Origin: Schlegelella_A sp036496385
GTDB lineage: Bacteria > Pseudomonadota > Gammaproteobacteria > Burkholderiales > Burkholderiaceae_C
Direction of reading: 5' to 3'
DNA: 64,000 nucleotides
NCBI GenBank assembly: GCA_036496385.1
Contig: DASXLD010000003.1
Coordinates: 98,520 to 162,519 of the forward strand
A model generated the notes under the pieces. It saw nothing but the letters and a program-made list of their open reading frames with translations. It was not told where the DNA came from and did not search any database. Below, one piece after another: positions 18,799 through 25,955 of this stretch (within the stretch, counting starts at the first letter, position 1; every line of letters begins with the position of its first letter). Made by a program: the position numbers and the translations under genes.

Positions 18799-18947
18799 GC
18801 CGACCGGCCGTCGCCACGGCCGCACGCCGGCCGTCGAAGCGCGAAGAAAGCCGCGATTCGGCCGCCTGATCGGGTCGCCGGCCGCCGGCGCCTGAGGAAC
18901 ACTTGCGCGATCCCCGCCGTCGCTCGTGACGGCCCAACTTCAAGCCG

Positions 18948-19877
18948 ATGAAGCAGACGCAAGATCGTTCCGCCACCTACGTGCCGGCCTTCACGCTGGA
19001 GGCGACCCAGCGCGCCGCCGAGGTGCACGAGAAGCCGGCCGTCCAGGCGCCCAACTTCATCAACGACATCGCTGCCGGCAAGGTCGAGCTGCCGACGATT
19101 CCGAGCGTCGTCCAGAAGCTCATCGTCGCGCTGCGCGACCCCGACGTCGACACCCGCAAGATCGGCCAGGCGCTGGCGCAGGACCCGGTGCTGAGCGCCA
19201 AGGTGCTGCGCCTCGCGAACTCGTCGTTCTTCGGCGGCCAGCGGTCGATGGCGTCGATCGACGCGGCGATCGCGCTGATCGGCACGCAGGCGCTCAACCG
19301 GCTGATCGTCGCGAGCGGCGTCTCGTCGTCGTTCAACGAGATTCCCGGGATCGACCTGAAGAGCTTCTGGCGCGATGCGCTGCTCGCGGCGACCGCCGCC
19401 AACAAGCTGGCCGGCCGCCTCGGTGCCGATCCGGAAGCGGCGTACGTGTGCGGGCTGCTGCACGCGACCGGCCATCTGATCCTCTGTCAGACCTATCCTG
19501 ACATCGCCAAGTTCATGTTCGCCGGCTACACGTCGGTGCGCGGTGCCGAGCTCGCCGCGATCGAGGCCGAGTCGTTCGGCATCGACCATCCGACGGTCGG
19601 CGCGCTCTGGGTCGACACGATCGGCTTCCCGCAGCCGGTCGCCGACACCATCCGCAAGGTCGCGCAGCCGCTGGCGCCGAGCGACGCGCCGCTCGACCTC
19701 GCGCTGCGCAGCGCCTGCGCCGTCGCCGCTGCGGTGGTGCAGAAGAGCGACGCCGAGACGGCGCTCGCGACGCTGCCCGAGAGCGTGCGCGCGAAGGTCG
19801 CCGGCGCCGACGGCAAGCCCGACGCGGGCTTCGCCAAGCTCTACGATGCGCTGCTCGAGACCCAGCCGACGTTCTGA
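18948..19877 (+). CDS. HDOD-domain signalling protein
   Basis: This 309-residue protein contains an HDOD domain (about residues 35-235). It begins with ELPTIPSVVQKLIVALRDP and has the typical helix turn QDPVLSAKVLRLANSSFFG followed by SIDAAIALIGTQALNRLIVA. HDOD is an HD-related output domain, usually without intact catalytic histidines, found in regulators of motility, chemotaxis and surface behaviour. The partial HD-like sequence GLLHATGHLIL is present. There is no attached receiver or GGDEF domain. Being near pilU could suggest a link to motility, but this is only proximity. Soluble, no signal peptide. Confidence 0.82.
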   Translation: MKQTQDRSATYVPAFTLEATQRAAEVHEKPAVQAPNFINDIAAGKVELPTIPSVVQKLIVALRDPDVDTRKIGQALAQDPVLSAKVLRLANSSFFGGQRSMASIDAAIALIGTQALNRLIVASGVSSSFNEIPGIDLKSFWRDALLAATAANKLAGRLGADPEAAYVCGLLHATGHLILCQTYPDIAKFMFAGYTSVRGAELAAIEAESFGIDHPTVGALWVDTIGFPQPVADTIRKVAQPLAPSDAPLDLALRSACAVAAAVVQKSDAETALATLPESVRAKVAGADGKPDAGFAKLYDALLETQPTF

Positions 19878-19910
19878 GCGGCGACGGCCCGCGCCGTCGC
19901 GCCGTCGCGG

Positions 19911-20312
19911 TCAGCTCCGGGGTTGGTAGGGAACGACGTTGTCCTGCTCGGCCGGATCGTTGCGCGCGACGATCGCGCGTGCCGGCTCGCTCGCGCTCAG
20001 GTTGATCGCCTCGTGCGGCACGCCGGGCGGAATGAACAGGAAGTCGCCGGCTTCGCTGATCACCGACGAGCGCAAGCCGTCGCCGTAGCGCGTCTCGACC
20101 CGGCCCTCGAGGACGTAGATCGCGGTCTCGTAGCCGCGGTGCGAATGCGGCTCGGCGCGCGCCCCCGGTGGGATCACGACCATGTGCATCGAAAGGCCCT
20201 GCGCGCCGACCGTCGCGCCCGAGATGCCGACGAAGTACGGCAACTGCTGTCGCGTCAGGACTTCGGTCGCGGGTCGGACCGCACGCACTTCGCTGGTCGA
20301 CACGGCTGCCAT
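19911..20312 (-). CDS. cupin-domain protein
   Basis: The ATG at 20312 follows AAGGAGACGAGCG and gives 133 residues. The single beta-barrel cupin shows motif 1 as PHSHRGYETAIYVLEG, with two His and a Glu as metal ligands, and motif 2 as GDFLFIPPGVPHEAINL with the third His. Small cupins of this kind are often dioxygenases, isomerases or sugar/ligand-binding proteins in catabolic operons. It is the last gene of a minus-strand set (M24 enzyme, 3-hydroxyisobutyrate-dehydrogenase-like, SDR, cupin), 53 bases after the SDR stop. The substrate is unknown. Confidence 0.8.
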   Translation of the reverse strand: MAAVSTSEVRAVRPATEVLTRQQLPYFVGISGATVGAQGLSMHMVVIPPGARAEPHSHRGYETAIYVLEGRVETRYGDGLRSSVISEAGDFLFIPPGVPHEAINLSASEPARAIVARNDPAEQDNVVPYQPRS

Positions 20313-20365
20313 CGCTCGTCTCCTTGTCGTCGTCGTCGTCTCGTCGCTTGCGCGCGAGCGGCGTT

Positions 20366-21148
20366 TCATTTCCGCTTCAGGTCCTCACCGCCGATGTAGA
20401 GGCGGTTCCAGACCGGCGTGATGACGAGCTCGTTGATGCACGCGTGCGGCGGCATCTCGGCGATGAAGCGGATCGTCCGGCCGAGATCGTCTTCCTGCAG
20501 CATGCGCGCCTTCTCTTCGGCGCTCGGCTCGACCGGGCGGTTCTTCAGGATCGGCGTCGCGACCTCGCCCGGGCAGAGCGCCGTCGCGCGCAACCCGTTG
20601 ACGCACTCCTCGATGTTGAACGAATGGCTGAGCGCGATCATCCCGGCCTTGCTCGCCGTGTACGCCGGCCCGGTGAGATAGCCGAGGACCCAGCCGGCGA
20701 ACGATGCGACGTTGATCACCGTGCCGCGCCGGCGCTGCCGCATCCCGGCGACGACGGCGAGCGTGCACGCGGTCGCGCCGTTGAGATTGATGGCGACGAC
20801 GTTGGCGAAGGTCGCCGCGTCGGTCTGGCTCCAGAAGCGCCTCGGCACGTTGACGCCGGCGCTGTTGACGAGGATGTCGACGCCGCCGTGGCGCGATTCG
20901 ATCGCGGCGGCGACGCGGGCGACGGCGGCGGCGTCGGCGACGTCGAGCGGCAACGCGGCGAGCGAGCCGGGCGGTGCGCCGCGCTCCCGGGCCACCGCGA
21001 TCGCGGCATCGAGCTTGGCCGAGTCGCGGCCGGAGACGACGACGCTGCAGCCCGCCTTCGCGAGCTCGATCGCGCCGCCGAGGCCGATGCCGCTGCCGCC
21101 GCCGGTGACCCAGGCGACCTGCCCGGCAAGCGTGCCGGCCGTGCTCAT
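20366..21148 (-). CDS. short-chain dehydrogenase/reductase (SDR)
   Basis: The start ATG at 21148 overlaps the stop of the upstream dehydrogenase gene in an ATGA arrangement, so the two are translationally coupled. The 260-residue classical SDR has the cofactor motif TGGGSGIG (15-22), NSAGVN near 95-100, catalytic Ser149 and Y163-x3-K167 (YTASK). An Asp or Arg after the second strand (VVVSGRDSAK) would favour NADP or NAD ambiguously. It probably oxidises a hydroxyl on a catabolic intermediate in the cytoplasm. The last 25 residues (ITPVWNRLYIGGEDLKRK) are longer than in minimal SDRs. Confidence 0.9.
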   Translation of the reverse strand: MSTAGTLAGQVAWVTGGGSGIGLGGAIELAKAGCSVVVSGRDSAKLDAAIAVARERGAPPGSLAALPLDVADAAAVARVAAAIESRHGGVDILVNSAGVNVPRRFWSQTDAATFANVVAINLNGATACTLAVVAGMRQRRRGTVINVASFAGWVLGYLTGPAYTASKAGMIALSHSFNIEECVNGLRATALCPGEVATPILKNRPVEPSAEEKARMLQEDDLGRTIRFIAEMPPHACINELVITPVWNRLYIGGEDLKRK

Positions 21149-22083
21149 CGCGCCGCCTCGGCGAGGCCGTCGTCGACCGCAACGTTCTCCGGCGCCAGCT
21201 CGAGCCCCGACGCCATCGCCTGCAGCACGATCAGCTTGGCGAAGTCTTCTTCGTCCATGCCATGGCCGATCAGCGTCTGCACGAGATCGCGGGTGACCGA
21301 GGCGAGCGGCATCGGCACGTCGAAGCGGCGCGCCGCGTCGAGGCCGAGGTCGAGGTCTTTCCTCAGCAGCTTGGGCGTGAAGGTGACCTTGAAGTCGAGG
21401 TTGACGAACGCCGGGCTCTTGTAGCGCGAGAAGGTCGATCCCATCACGCTCTGGTTCATGAAGTCGAGGAAAGCGTGGCGCGGCACGCCGGCCTTTTGCG
21501 CGAGCACCGTGATTTCGGCGAGCGACTGGGTGACGACGCCGAGGAAGACGTTGTGGCAGATCTTGACGATGCGCGCGAGCTCGCCTTCGCCGACGTAGCT
21601 CGCCGCGGGCGCAATCGCGCGCAGCCAGGGCAGAGCGGCGTCGTATGCGCTCTTCGGCCCCGAGCAGACGAACGACAGTCGGCCGGCCTTGATCACCTTG
21701 GCGTTGCCCGAGACGGGCGCCGCGAGCAGGGCGACGTCGCGCGCGGCGAGGATCGCGCGCAGCTCGGCCGAGCCTTCGAGAGAGATCGACGAGCACTCGA
21801 CGACGAGCTTGGGCGCGCGCTCGCCGCTGAGGAGTCCGCCGCGGCCGGCGATCACCTCCTTGACGTCGTCCCAGGTCGAGACCATGACGAAGACGATGTC
21901 GCACGAAGCGAGCTCGACGAGCGCGCCAGCGACCTTGGCGCCGCTCTTCGTCAGCGGCTCGGCCTTCGCGCGCGTGCGGTTCCAGACCGTGAGGTCGGCT
22001 CCGGCCCTGGCGAGGCGCTCGGCCATCGCATAACCCATGCGGCCGATGCCGATCCAGCCGATCTTCTGCGTGTTCGTTGCCAT
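21145..22083 (-). CDS. 3-hydroxyisobutyrate-dehydrogenase-family NAD(P)-dependent oxidoreductase
   Basis: This 312-residue protein has the dinucleotide motif GIGRMG (12-17) and NRT after the second strand, which suggests NADP preference. The substrate motif reads APVSGNAKV (122-130). The catalytic K174-x3-N178 (KICHN) is present. The family (HIBADH, tartronate semialdehyde reductase, beta-hydroxyacid dehydrogenases) oxidises short beta-hydroxy acids. It lies ten bases after the M24 gene and overlaps the SDR gene by four bases, so it is part of the same operon. The exact substrate is not deducible; an aldehyde or hydroxyacid from the imported compound is likely. Confidence 0.85.
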   Translation of the reverse strand: MATNTQKIGWIGIGRMGYAMAERLARAGADLTVWNRTRAKAEPLTKSGAKVAGALVELASCDIVFVMVSTWDDVKEVIAGRGGLLSGERAPKLVVECSSISLEGSAELRAILAARDVALLAAPVSGNAKVIKAGRLSFVCSGPKSAYDAALPWLRAIAPAASYVGEGELARIVKICHNVFLGVVTQSLAEITVLAQKAGVPRHAFLDFMNQSVMGSTFSRYKSPAFVNLDFKVTFTPKLLRKDLDLGLDAARRFDVPMPLASVTRDLVQTLIGHGMDEEDFAKLIVLQAMASGLELAPENVAVDDGLAEAAR

Positions 22084-22093
22084 CGGATGCGGT

Positions 22094-23398
22094 TCAGTAG
22101 GGGTTGGCGATCGGCAGCTCCTGCGCCGGGTAGAGCGAGATCACCTTCGGGCCGCTCGGCGTCAGGATCACCTCTTCCTCGATCCGCGCTGCGGAGAAGC
22201 CGTCGCTTGCCGGGCAGTAGGTCTCGACGGCGAACACCATGCCGGTCTTCAACTCGATCGGCTCGTCGAGCGAGCTGAGGCGCGAGATCAGCGGCCGCTC
22301 GTGCAGGCCGAGGCCGAGGCCGTGGCAGAAGTTGAGGCCGAACGCCTCCATCTCGCCGGCGATGCCGATCTCCTCGGCGGTCGGGAACGAGCGCGCGACG
22401 ACGTCCGACGAGATGCCGGGCTTGAGGAGCGCGATCGCTGTGTCCATCCATTCGCGTGCCTTCGTATACGCGTCGCGCTGCGACCGGGTCGCCATGCCGA
22501 CGCTGAAGGTGCGGTAGTAGCACGTGCGGTAGCCCATGTACGAATGGATGATGTCGAAGAACGCCTGGTCGCCGGGGCGAATCAGGCGGTCGGTGAAGGT
22601 GTGCGGGTGCGGGTTGCAGCGCTCGCCCGAGATCGCGTTGATCGCCTCGACGCAGTCCGAGCCCATGCTGTAGAGCCGCATCGTCGCGAGCGCGACGATG
22701 TCGCTCTCGCGCACTCCGGGCTTGAGCGCTTCGGCGATGTCCTGGTAGACGCCGTCGACCATCGCCGCGGCCATGTTGAGCAGCATCAGCTCGTCGATGT
22801 TCTTGATCTCGCGCGCCTCGAGCATCGTCTGCTGCGCGTCGCGCACCTCGATGCCGAGCTTTTGCAGCTCGAGCATCATCGGCACCTCGACGATGTCGAC
22901 GCCGAGCGGCAGGTCGACGACGCCTTCGGCCTCGAGCAGCGCCTTGATCTCGCGCGCCGCGCTGCGAAACAGCTTGCCGTCGCCGCCGACCGCGCCGCGC
23001 ATGCCGAGCAAGCCTGCCTTGCAGTGGTCCTTGCAGAGCCACGGCGTGTAGAGGCGGTGATGCTTGGCCGCCGAGCCGAAGTCCCAGAGGTAGGGGTCGC
23101 CGTTGCCGGTCAGGAGCGAGTAGCGCGTCAGCTTGTCGCGCGCCCACTCGCCGATCACGGTGCTCGTCGTGTAGCGGATGTTGTGCTGGTCGAAGCAGAG
23201 CAGGGCGCCGAGCCCCGAGCGGGCGAGGGCGCCGCGGGTGCGCGCCAGGCGATAGTCGTGCAGACGGCGGAAGTCGACGCGCTGCTCGAAGTCGACCTGC
23301 ATGTGGCCGGGCGCCTGCAGTGGCCGCGTCCAGTCGTGGTGCGGGTCGATGTCCTCGGGCCGGACGATCGTCGGCTCGCGCTTCTTCTTCGTCGCCAT
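22094..23398 (-). CDS. M24-fold (creatinase / DddP-like) hydrolase
   Basis: This 434-residue protein has the two-domain creatinase/Xaa-Pro-peptidase build. The N-terminal domain contains GALLCFDQHNIRYTT, and the pita-bread domain starts near residue 190. Canonical M24 enzymes bind two metals through D, D, H, E, E. Here the first Asp (FFDIIHSY), the His (FCHGLGLGLHE) and the two Glu (FAVETY, IEEEVIL) are recognisable. The second Asp site appears to be replaced in the CYYRTFSVG stretch. It may thus be metal-poor, like creatinase, or a lyase relative of DMSP lyase DddP. AGGAGA precedes the ATG. First gene of the minus-strand operon. Confidence 0.75.
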   Translation of the reverse strand: MATKKKREPTIVRPEDIDPHHDWTRPLQAPGHMQVDFEQRVDFRRLHDYRLARTRGALARSGLGALLCFDQHNIRYTTSTVIGEWARDKLTRYSLLTGNGDPYLWDFGSAAKHHRLYTPWLCKDHCKAGLLGMRGAVGGDGKLFRSAAREIKALLEAEGVVDLPLGVDIVEVPMMLELQKLGIEVRDAQQTMLEAREIKNIDELMLLNMAAAMVDGVYQDIAEALKPGVRESDIVALATMRLYSMGSDCVEAINAISGERCNPHPHTFTDRLIRPGDQAFFDIIHSYMGYRTCYYRTFSVGMATRSQRDAYTKAREWMDTAIALLKPGISSDVVARSFPTAEEIGIAGEMEAFGLNFCHGLGLGLHERPLISRLSSLDEPIELKTGMVFAVETYCPASDGFSAARIEEEVILTPSGPKVISLYPAQELPIANPY

Positions 23399-23491
23399 CG
23401 GGTCTCCTGCCGCGGGGCGATGCCGCCGTGGCGAGCCGATGTTACGTCCGCGATCGTTTGCCTTCTGGACGGCGAACCCGCATTCCGGCGC

Positions 23492-23868
23492 TTACGCGAC
23501 CGGCGACAGGTAGCTCGGCCGCGCTGCCGTCAGGCCTTGCTTGACGAGTCGCGTGCGCTCGTCGGCCAGCCCTTCGTCGAGGCCGGCCTCGAGGTCGTCG
23601 ATCGCTCTCTTCACGATCTCCTCCGCGCCCGCCTTCGGCGCTTCGATCGAGCGGACCATGTCGGTGTCGACGAAGCCCAAATGCAGCGCCACCACCTGCG
23701 TCTTCTGCGCGACGAGCTCGTGGCGCAACGCGTCGGCAGCGACCACGCCGCCGACTCGCTCGCCGCACAAGGAGCAAGCCGGCCGAGGTTGCAGCGCACG
23801 CGTGCGAAGGCCAGATCGATGCCGCGGTTGGCGTCACTGACGAGGGCAACGCAGTGGTCGATCTTCAT
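23492..23868 (-). pseudogene. decayed short-chain dehydrogenase gene
   Basis: Two overlapping frames together look like one SDR. From the ATG at 23868 the product begins MKIDHCVALVSDANRGIDLAFAR, the usual start of this SDR group, but its Gly-rich motif is damaged (SDANRGID instead of TGANRGIG). After about 30 residues the sequence jumps to what should be the active-site helix (SAAWSL). A second frame, ending at 23492, then continues with ALRHELVAQKTQVVALHLGF and VDTDMVRSIEAPKAGAEEI, a normal SDR C-terminus. The middle of roughly 130 residues, including the YxxxK site, is missing and the ends are out of frame. It is clearly non-functional as an SDR. Confidence 0.7.
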
Positions 23869-23902
23869 GGTTATCCCGATGCGATTCTCTGGCCGGCAGG
23901 CA

Positions 23903-23938
23903 CCTAGCTTGCTAAGGGATCCTAGCTTGCTAAGGGAT
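23903..23938. repeat. perfect tandem 18-bp repeat, candidate operator
   Basis: CCTAGCTTGCTAAGGGAT occurs twice, head to tail, at 23903-23920 and 23921-23938 with no mismatch. Each copy contains a short dyad, TAGC-TT-GCTA. The pair lies 86-121 bases before the dctP start, in the gap between the divergent TRAP operon and the decayed SDR gene, and is markedly less GC-rich than the surroundings. Spacing of 18 bp would put two bound dimers on nearly the same face. It is likely a binding site for a regulator encoded elsewhere, or a duplicated promoter element. Confidence 0.55.
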
Positions 23939-24023
23939 CATTGGAGCGCAAGACGGCCAAAGCCGCGAGTCGCAGGGATCCCACACTGCACGGTGGGCAT
24001 TCAAATCCAAGGAGACGCAAGCC

Positions 24024-25214
24024 ATGGAAACGATGCAACAAGCACCCGATCGAGTCGTCGACGTTGCGCAGCCGACGCACGCTCAGCCCATTGCGAAGCC
24101 GGGCCGTCGTTCGCTTCTCAAGGCCGGCGCCGTCGCCGCCGGCGCCACGAGCCTCGTCTTCCCCATGATCTCGCGCGGCGCCGGCATGACGACGCTCAAG
24201 ATGCAAGGCTCGTGGGGCGCCGGAGACATGCTGGAGGTGTATGCCAAGCAGTACGTCGACATCGTCAACGACATGGGCAAGGGTTCGCTCAAGATCGACT
24301 ATCTGAGCGCCGGCGCGGTCGTCAAGGCGTTCGAGGTGCAGGACGCGGTCAACAAGGGCGTGCTCGACATGGGCCACCTGGTGCCCGCGTACTGGTACGG
24401 CAAGAACCGGGCGGCGTCGCTCTTCGGCACCGGGCCGTGCTACGGCTGGGACGGCCACATGCTGCTGTCGTGGATCTACAAGGGCGGCGGCTACCAGATG
24501 TACCTCGATCTGCTGCAGAAGAAGCTCGCGCTGAACGTCGTCGGCTGGTTCCTGATGCCGCAACCGTGCCAGCCGCTCGGCTGGTTCAAGTTCCAGCCCA
24601 AGACGCCGAAGGACCTCGCGAATCTCAAGTACCGCACCGTCGGCCTGGCGACCAACGTCATGCAGGCGATGGGCTGCAAGGTGACGGCGCTGCCGGGCGG
24701 CGAGATCATCCCGGCGATGCAGAAGGGCGTGATCGACGCCTTCGAGTACAACAACCCGACCTCCGACCGTCGCTTCGGCGCCGCCGACGTCGCCAAGTAC
24801 TACATGTTGTCGAGCTACCACCAGCCGGCGGAGTTGCTCGAGATCGAGATCAACAAGACGAAATGGGACTCGCTGTCGAAGGAGCAGCAGTCGATCATCG
24901 AGCAGTCCGTGAAGGCCGCCAACTCGGAAAACATCTGGACCGCCTTCGAGCAGTATCCGAAGGACCTGCAGGACCTCATCCACAAGGACGGCGTGCACGT
25001 CTTTCGCACTCCCGAATCGATCCTCAAGGCGCAGCTCGAGGCGTGGGACAAGGTGGTCACACAGTACAGCGCCGAGGTGCCGGAGTTCAAGCAGGTCATC
25101 GAGGCGCAGCGCGCCTGGGCGAAGAACGTCGCGTACTTCGACCTGCTGAACCGCGCGGATACCAAGCTCGCCTACGATCACTACTTCGGCAAGGAGCTGG
25201 CGCTCGGGTTCTAG
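24024..25214 (+). CDS. dctP: TRAP transporter substrate-binding protein (DctP family)
   Basis: This 396-residue protein starts behind AAGGAGACGCAAGCC. It has a long N-region and a twin-arginine signal (GRRSLLKAGAVAAGATSL), so it is exported folded to the periplasm. The DctP fold is shown by the two alternating domains, PAYWYGKNRA...GTGPCYGW, LKYRTVGLATNVMQAMGCKV and the central GGEIIPAMQKGVIDAFEYNNP motif. Such proteins bind organic acids. The KxR.xG-type arginine (LKYRTVG) that usually pairs with a carboxylate is present. It resembles the alpha-keto-acid-binding (TakP-like) subgroup. Membrane partners follow. Confidence 0.92.
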   Translation: METMQQAPDRVVDVAQPTHAQPIAKPGRRSLLKAGAVAAGATSLVFPMISRGAGMTTLKMQGSWGAGDMLEVYAKQYVDIVNDMGKGSLKIDYLSAGAVVKAFEVQDAVNKGVLDMGHLVPAYWYGKNRAASLFGTGPCYGWDGHMLLSWIYKGGGYQMYLDLLQKKLALNVVGWFLMPQPCQPLGWFKFQPKTPKDLANLKYRTVGLATNVMQAMGCKVTALPGGEIIPAMQKGVIDAFEYNNPTSDRRFGAADVAKYYMLSSYHQPAELLEIEINKTKWDSLSKEQQSIIEQSVKAANSENIWTAFEQYPKDLQDLIHKDGVHVFRTPESILKAQLEAWDKVVTQYSAEVPEFKQVIEAQRAWAKNVAYFDLLNRADTKLAYDHYFGKELALGF

Positions 25215-25242
25215 GGCCAGGCGCGTCGTCGCAAGCGCAGCA

Positions 25243-25286
25243 ACAGGCGGGGGTGATGCCGGCAGAGGCATCACCCCCGCGCCTGT
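25243..25286 (+). promoter_or_regulatory. intercistronic hairpin between dctP and dctQ
   Basis: A strong inverted repeat: GGGGGTGATGCC (25249-25260) pairs perfectly with GGCATCACCCCC (25267-25278) across a six-base loop. After a two-base bulge, ACAGGC pairs with GCCTGT, extending the stem to 18 bp. It lies 28 bases after the dctP stop and 20 before the dctQ start. No U-run follows, so it is not a classical terminator. Hairpins after binding-protein genes often stabilise the upstream mRNA so the binding protein is made in excess; that role is inferred here. Confidence 0.75.
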
Positions 25287-25306
25287 GAGCACAGGAAGGG
25301 ATGCCG

Positions 25307-25921
25307 ATGAATTCGGCCGCGCAATCCGTCGTCTTGACCATCGATCGGTTCAGCACCGCGATCGGCAAGGCGTTCGCCTGGTACATCCTCATCCTGACGT
25401 TCGGGGAGACGTACGAGGTCTTCGTCCGCTACGTCCTCACCGACCCCACCACGTGGGCCTACGACGTCAGCTACAACATGTACGGGGCGCTCTTCTTCAT
25501 GGCGGGCGCCTACACCCTCGCCCGCAACGGCCACGTCCGCGTCGACGTGGTCCACCGCCTGCTTCGCCCGCGTGTCCAGGCCGGCATCGACCTGGTGCTG
25601 TACCTCGCCTTCTTCTTCCCGGGAGTCGTCGCCCTCGTCTATGCGGGCAGCCAGTACGCGGGGGATTCCTGGCGCTACCACGAAGTCAGCGTCTACAGTC
25701 CCTCGGACATTCCCATCTTTCCGTTGAAGACGCTCATTCCGTCCGGCGGCGTTCTGCTGTTCCTGCAGGGCGTGGCCGAAGTGCTGCGCTGCGTGCTCTG
25801 TCTGCGCAGCGGCCAATGGCCGCCGCGCCTGCACGACGTCGAGGAGCTCGAGACGGCGGTCCTGCACGCGCAGGAGGCGCAGCGCGAGGGCGGCGCGCCG
25901 GACGCCGCCGCAACGCGGTGA
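25307..25921 (+). CDS. dctQ: TRAP transporter small permease (DctQ family)
   Basis: Two ATG codons lie six bases apart in frame. The second, at 25307, is placed seven bases from AGGAAGG, while the first (25301) touches it, so 25307 is preferred (204 residues). Four membrane helices are visible (about residues 20-40, 55-75, 95-115, 145-165). The family signature includes WAYDVSYNMYGALFF and GAYTLARNGHVRVDVVHRLL. It forms the small membrane subunit linking DctP to DctM. The C-terminus is a charged, Glu/Ala-rich cytoplasmic helix. It lies downstream of the dctP hairpin. Confidence 0.9.
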   Translation: MNSAAQSVVLTIDRFSTAIGKAFAWYILILTFGETYEVFVRYVLTDPTTWAYDVSYNMYGALFFMAGAYTLARNGHVRVDVVHRLLRPRVQAGIDLVLYLAFFFPGVVALVYAGSQYAGDSWRYHEVSVYSPSDIPIFPLKTLIPSGGVLLFLQGVAEVLRCVLCLRSGQWPPRLHDVEELETAVLHAQEAQREGGAPDAAATR

Positions 25922-25955
25922 TCAGGCGATAGCGCTCACGGCGAAGGAACGCCCG

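Noticed and set aside
22037..25288. Plus-strand open frame of over 1000 codons crossing the M24 gene, SDR remnant and dctP
   Set aside because: It crosses an intergenic region with regulatory repeats and overlaps recognised genes on both strands in other frames; no conserved motif.
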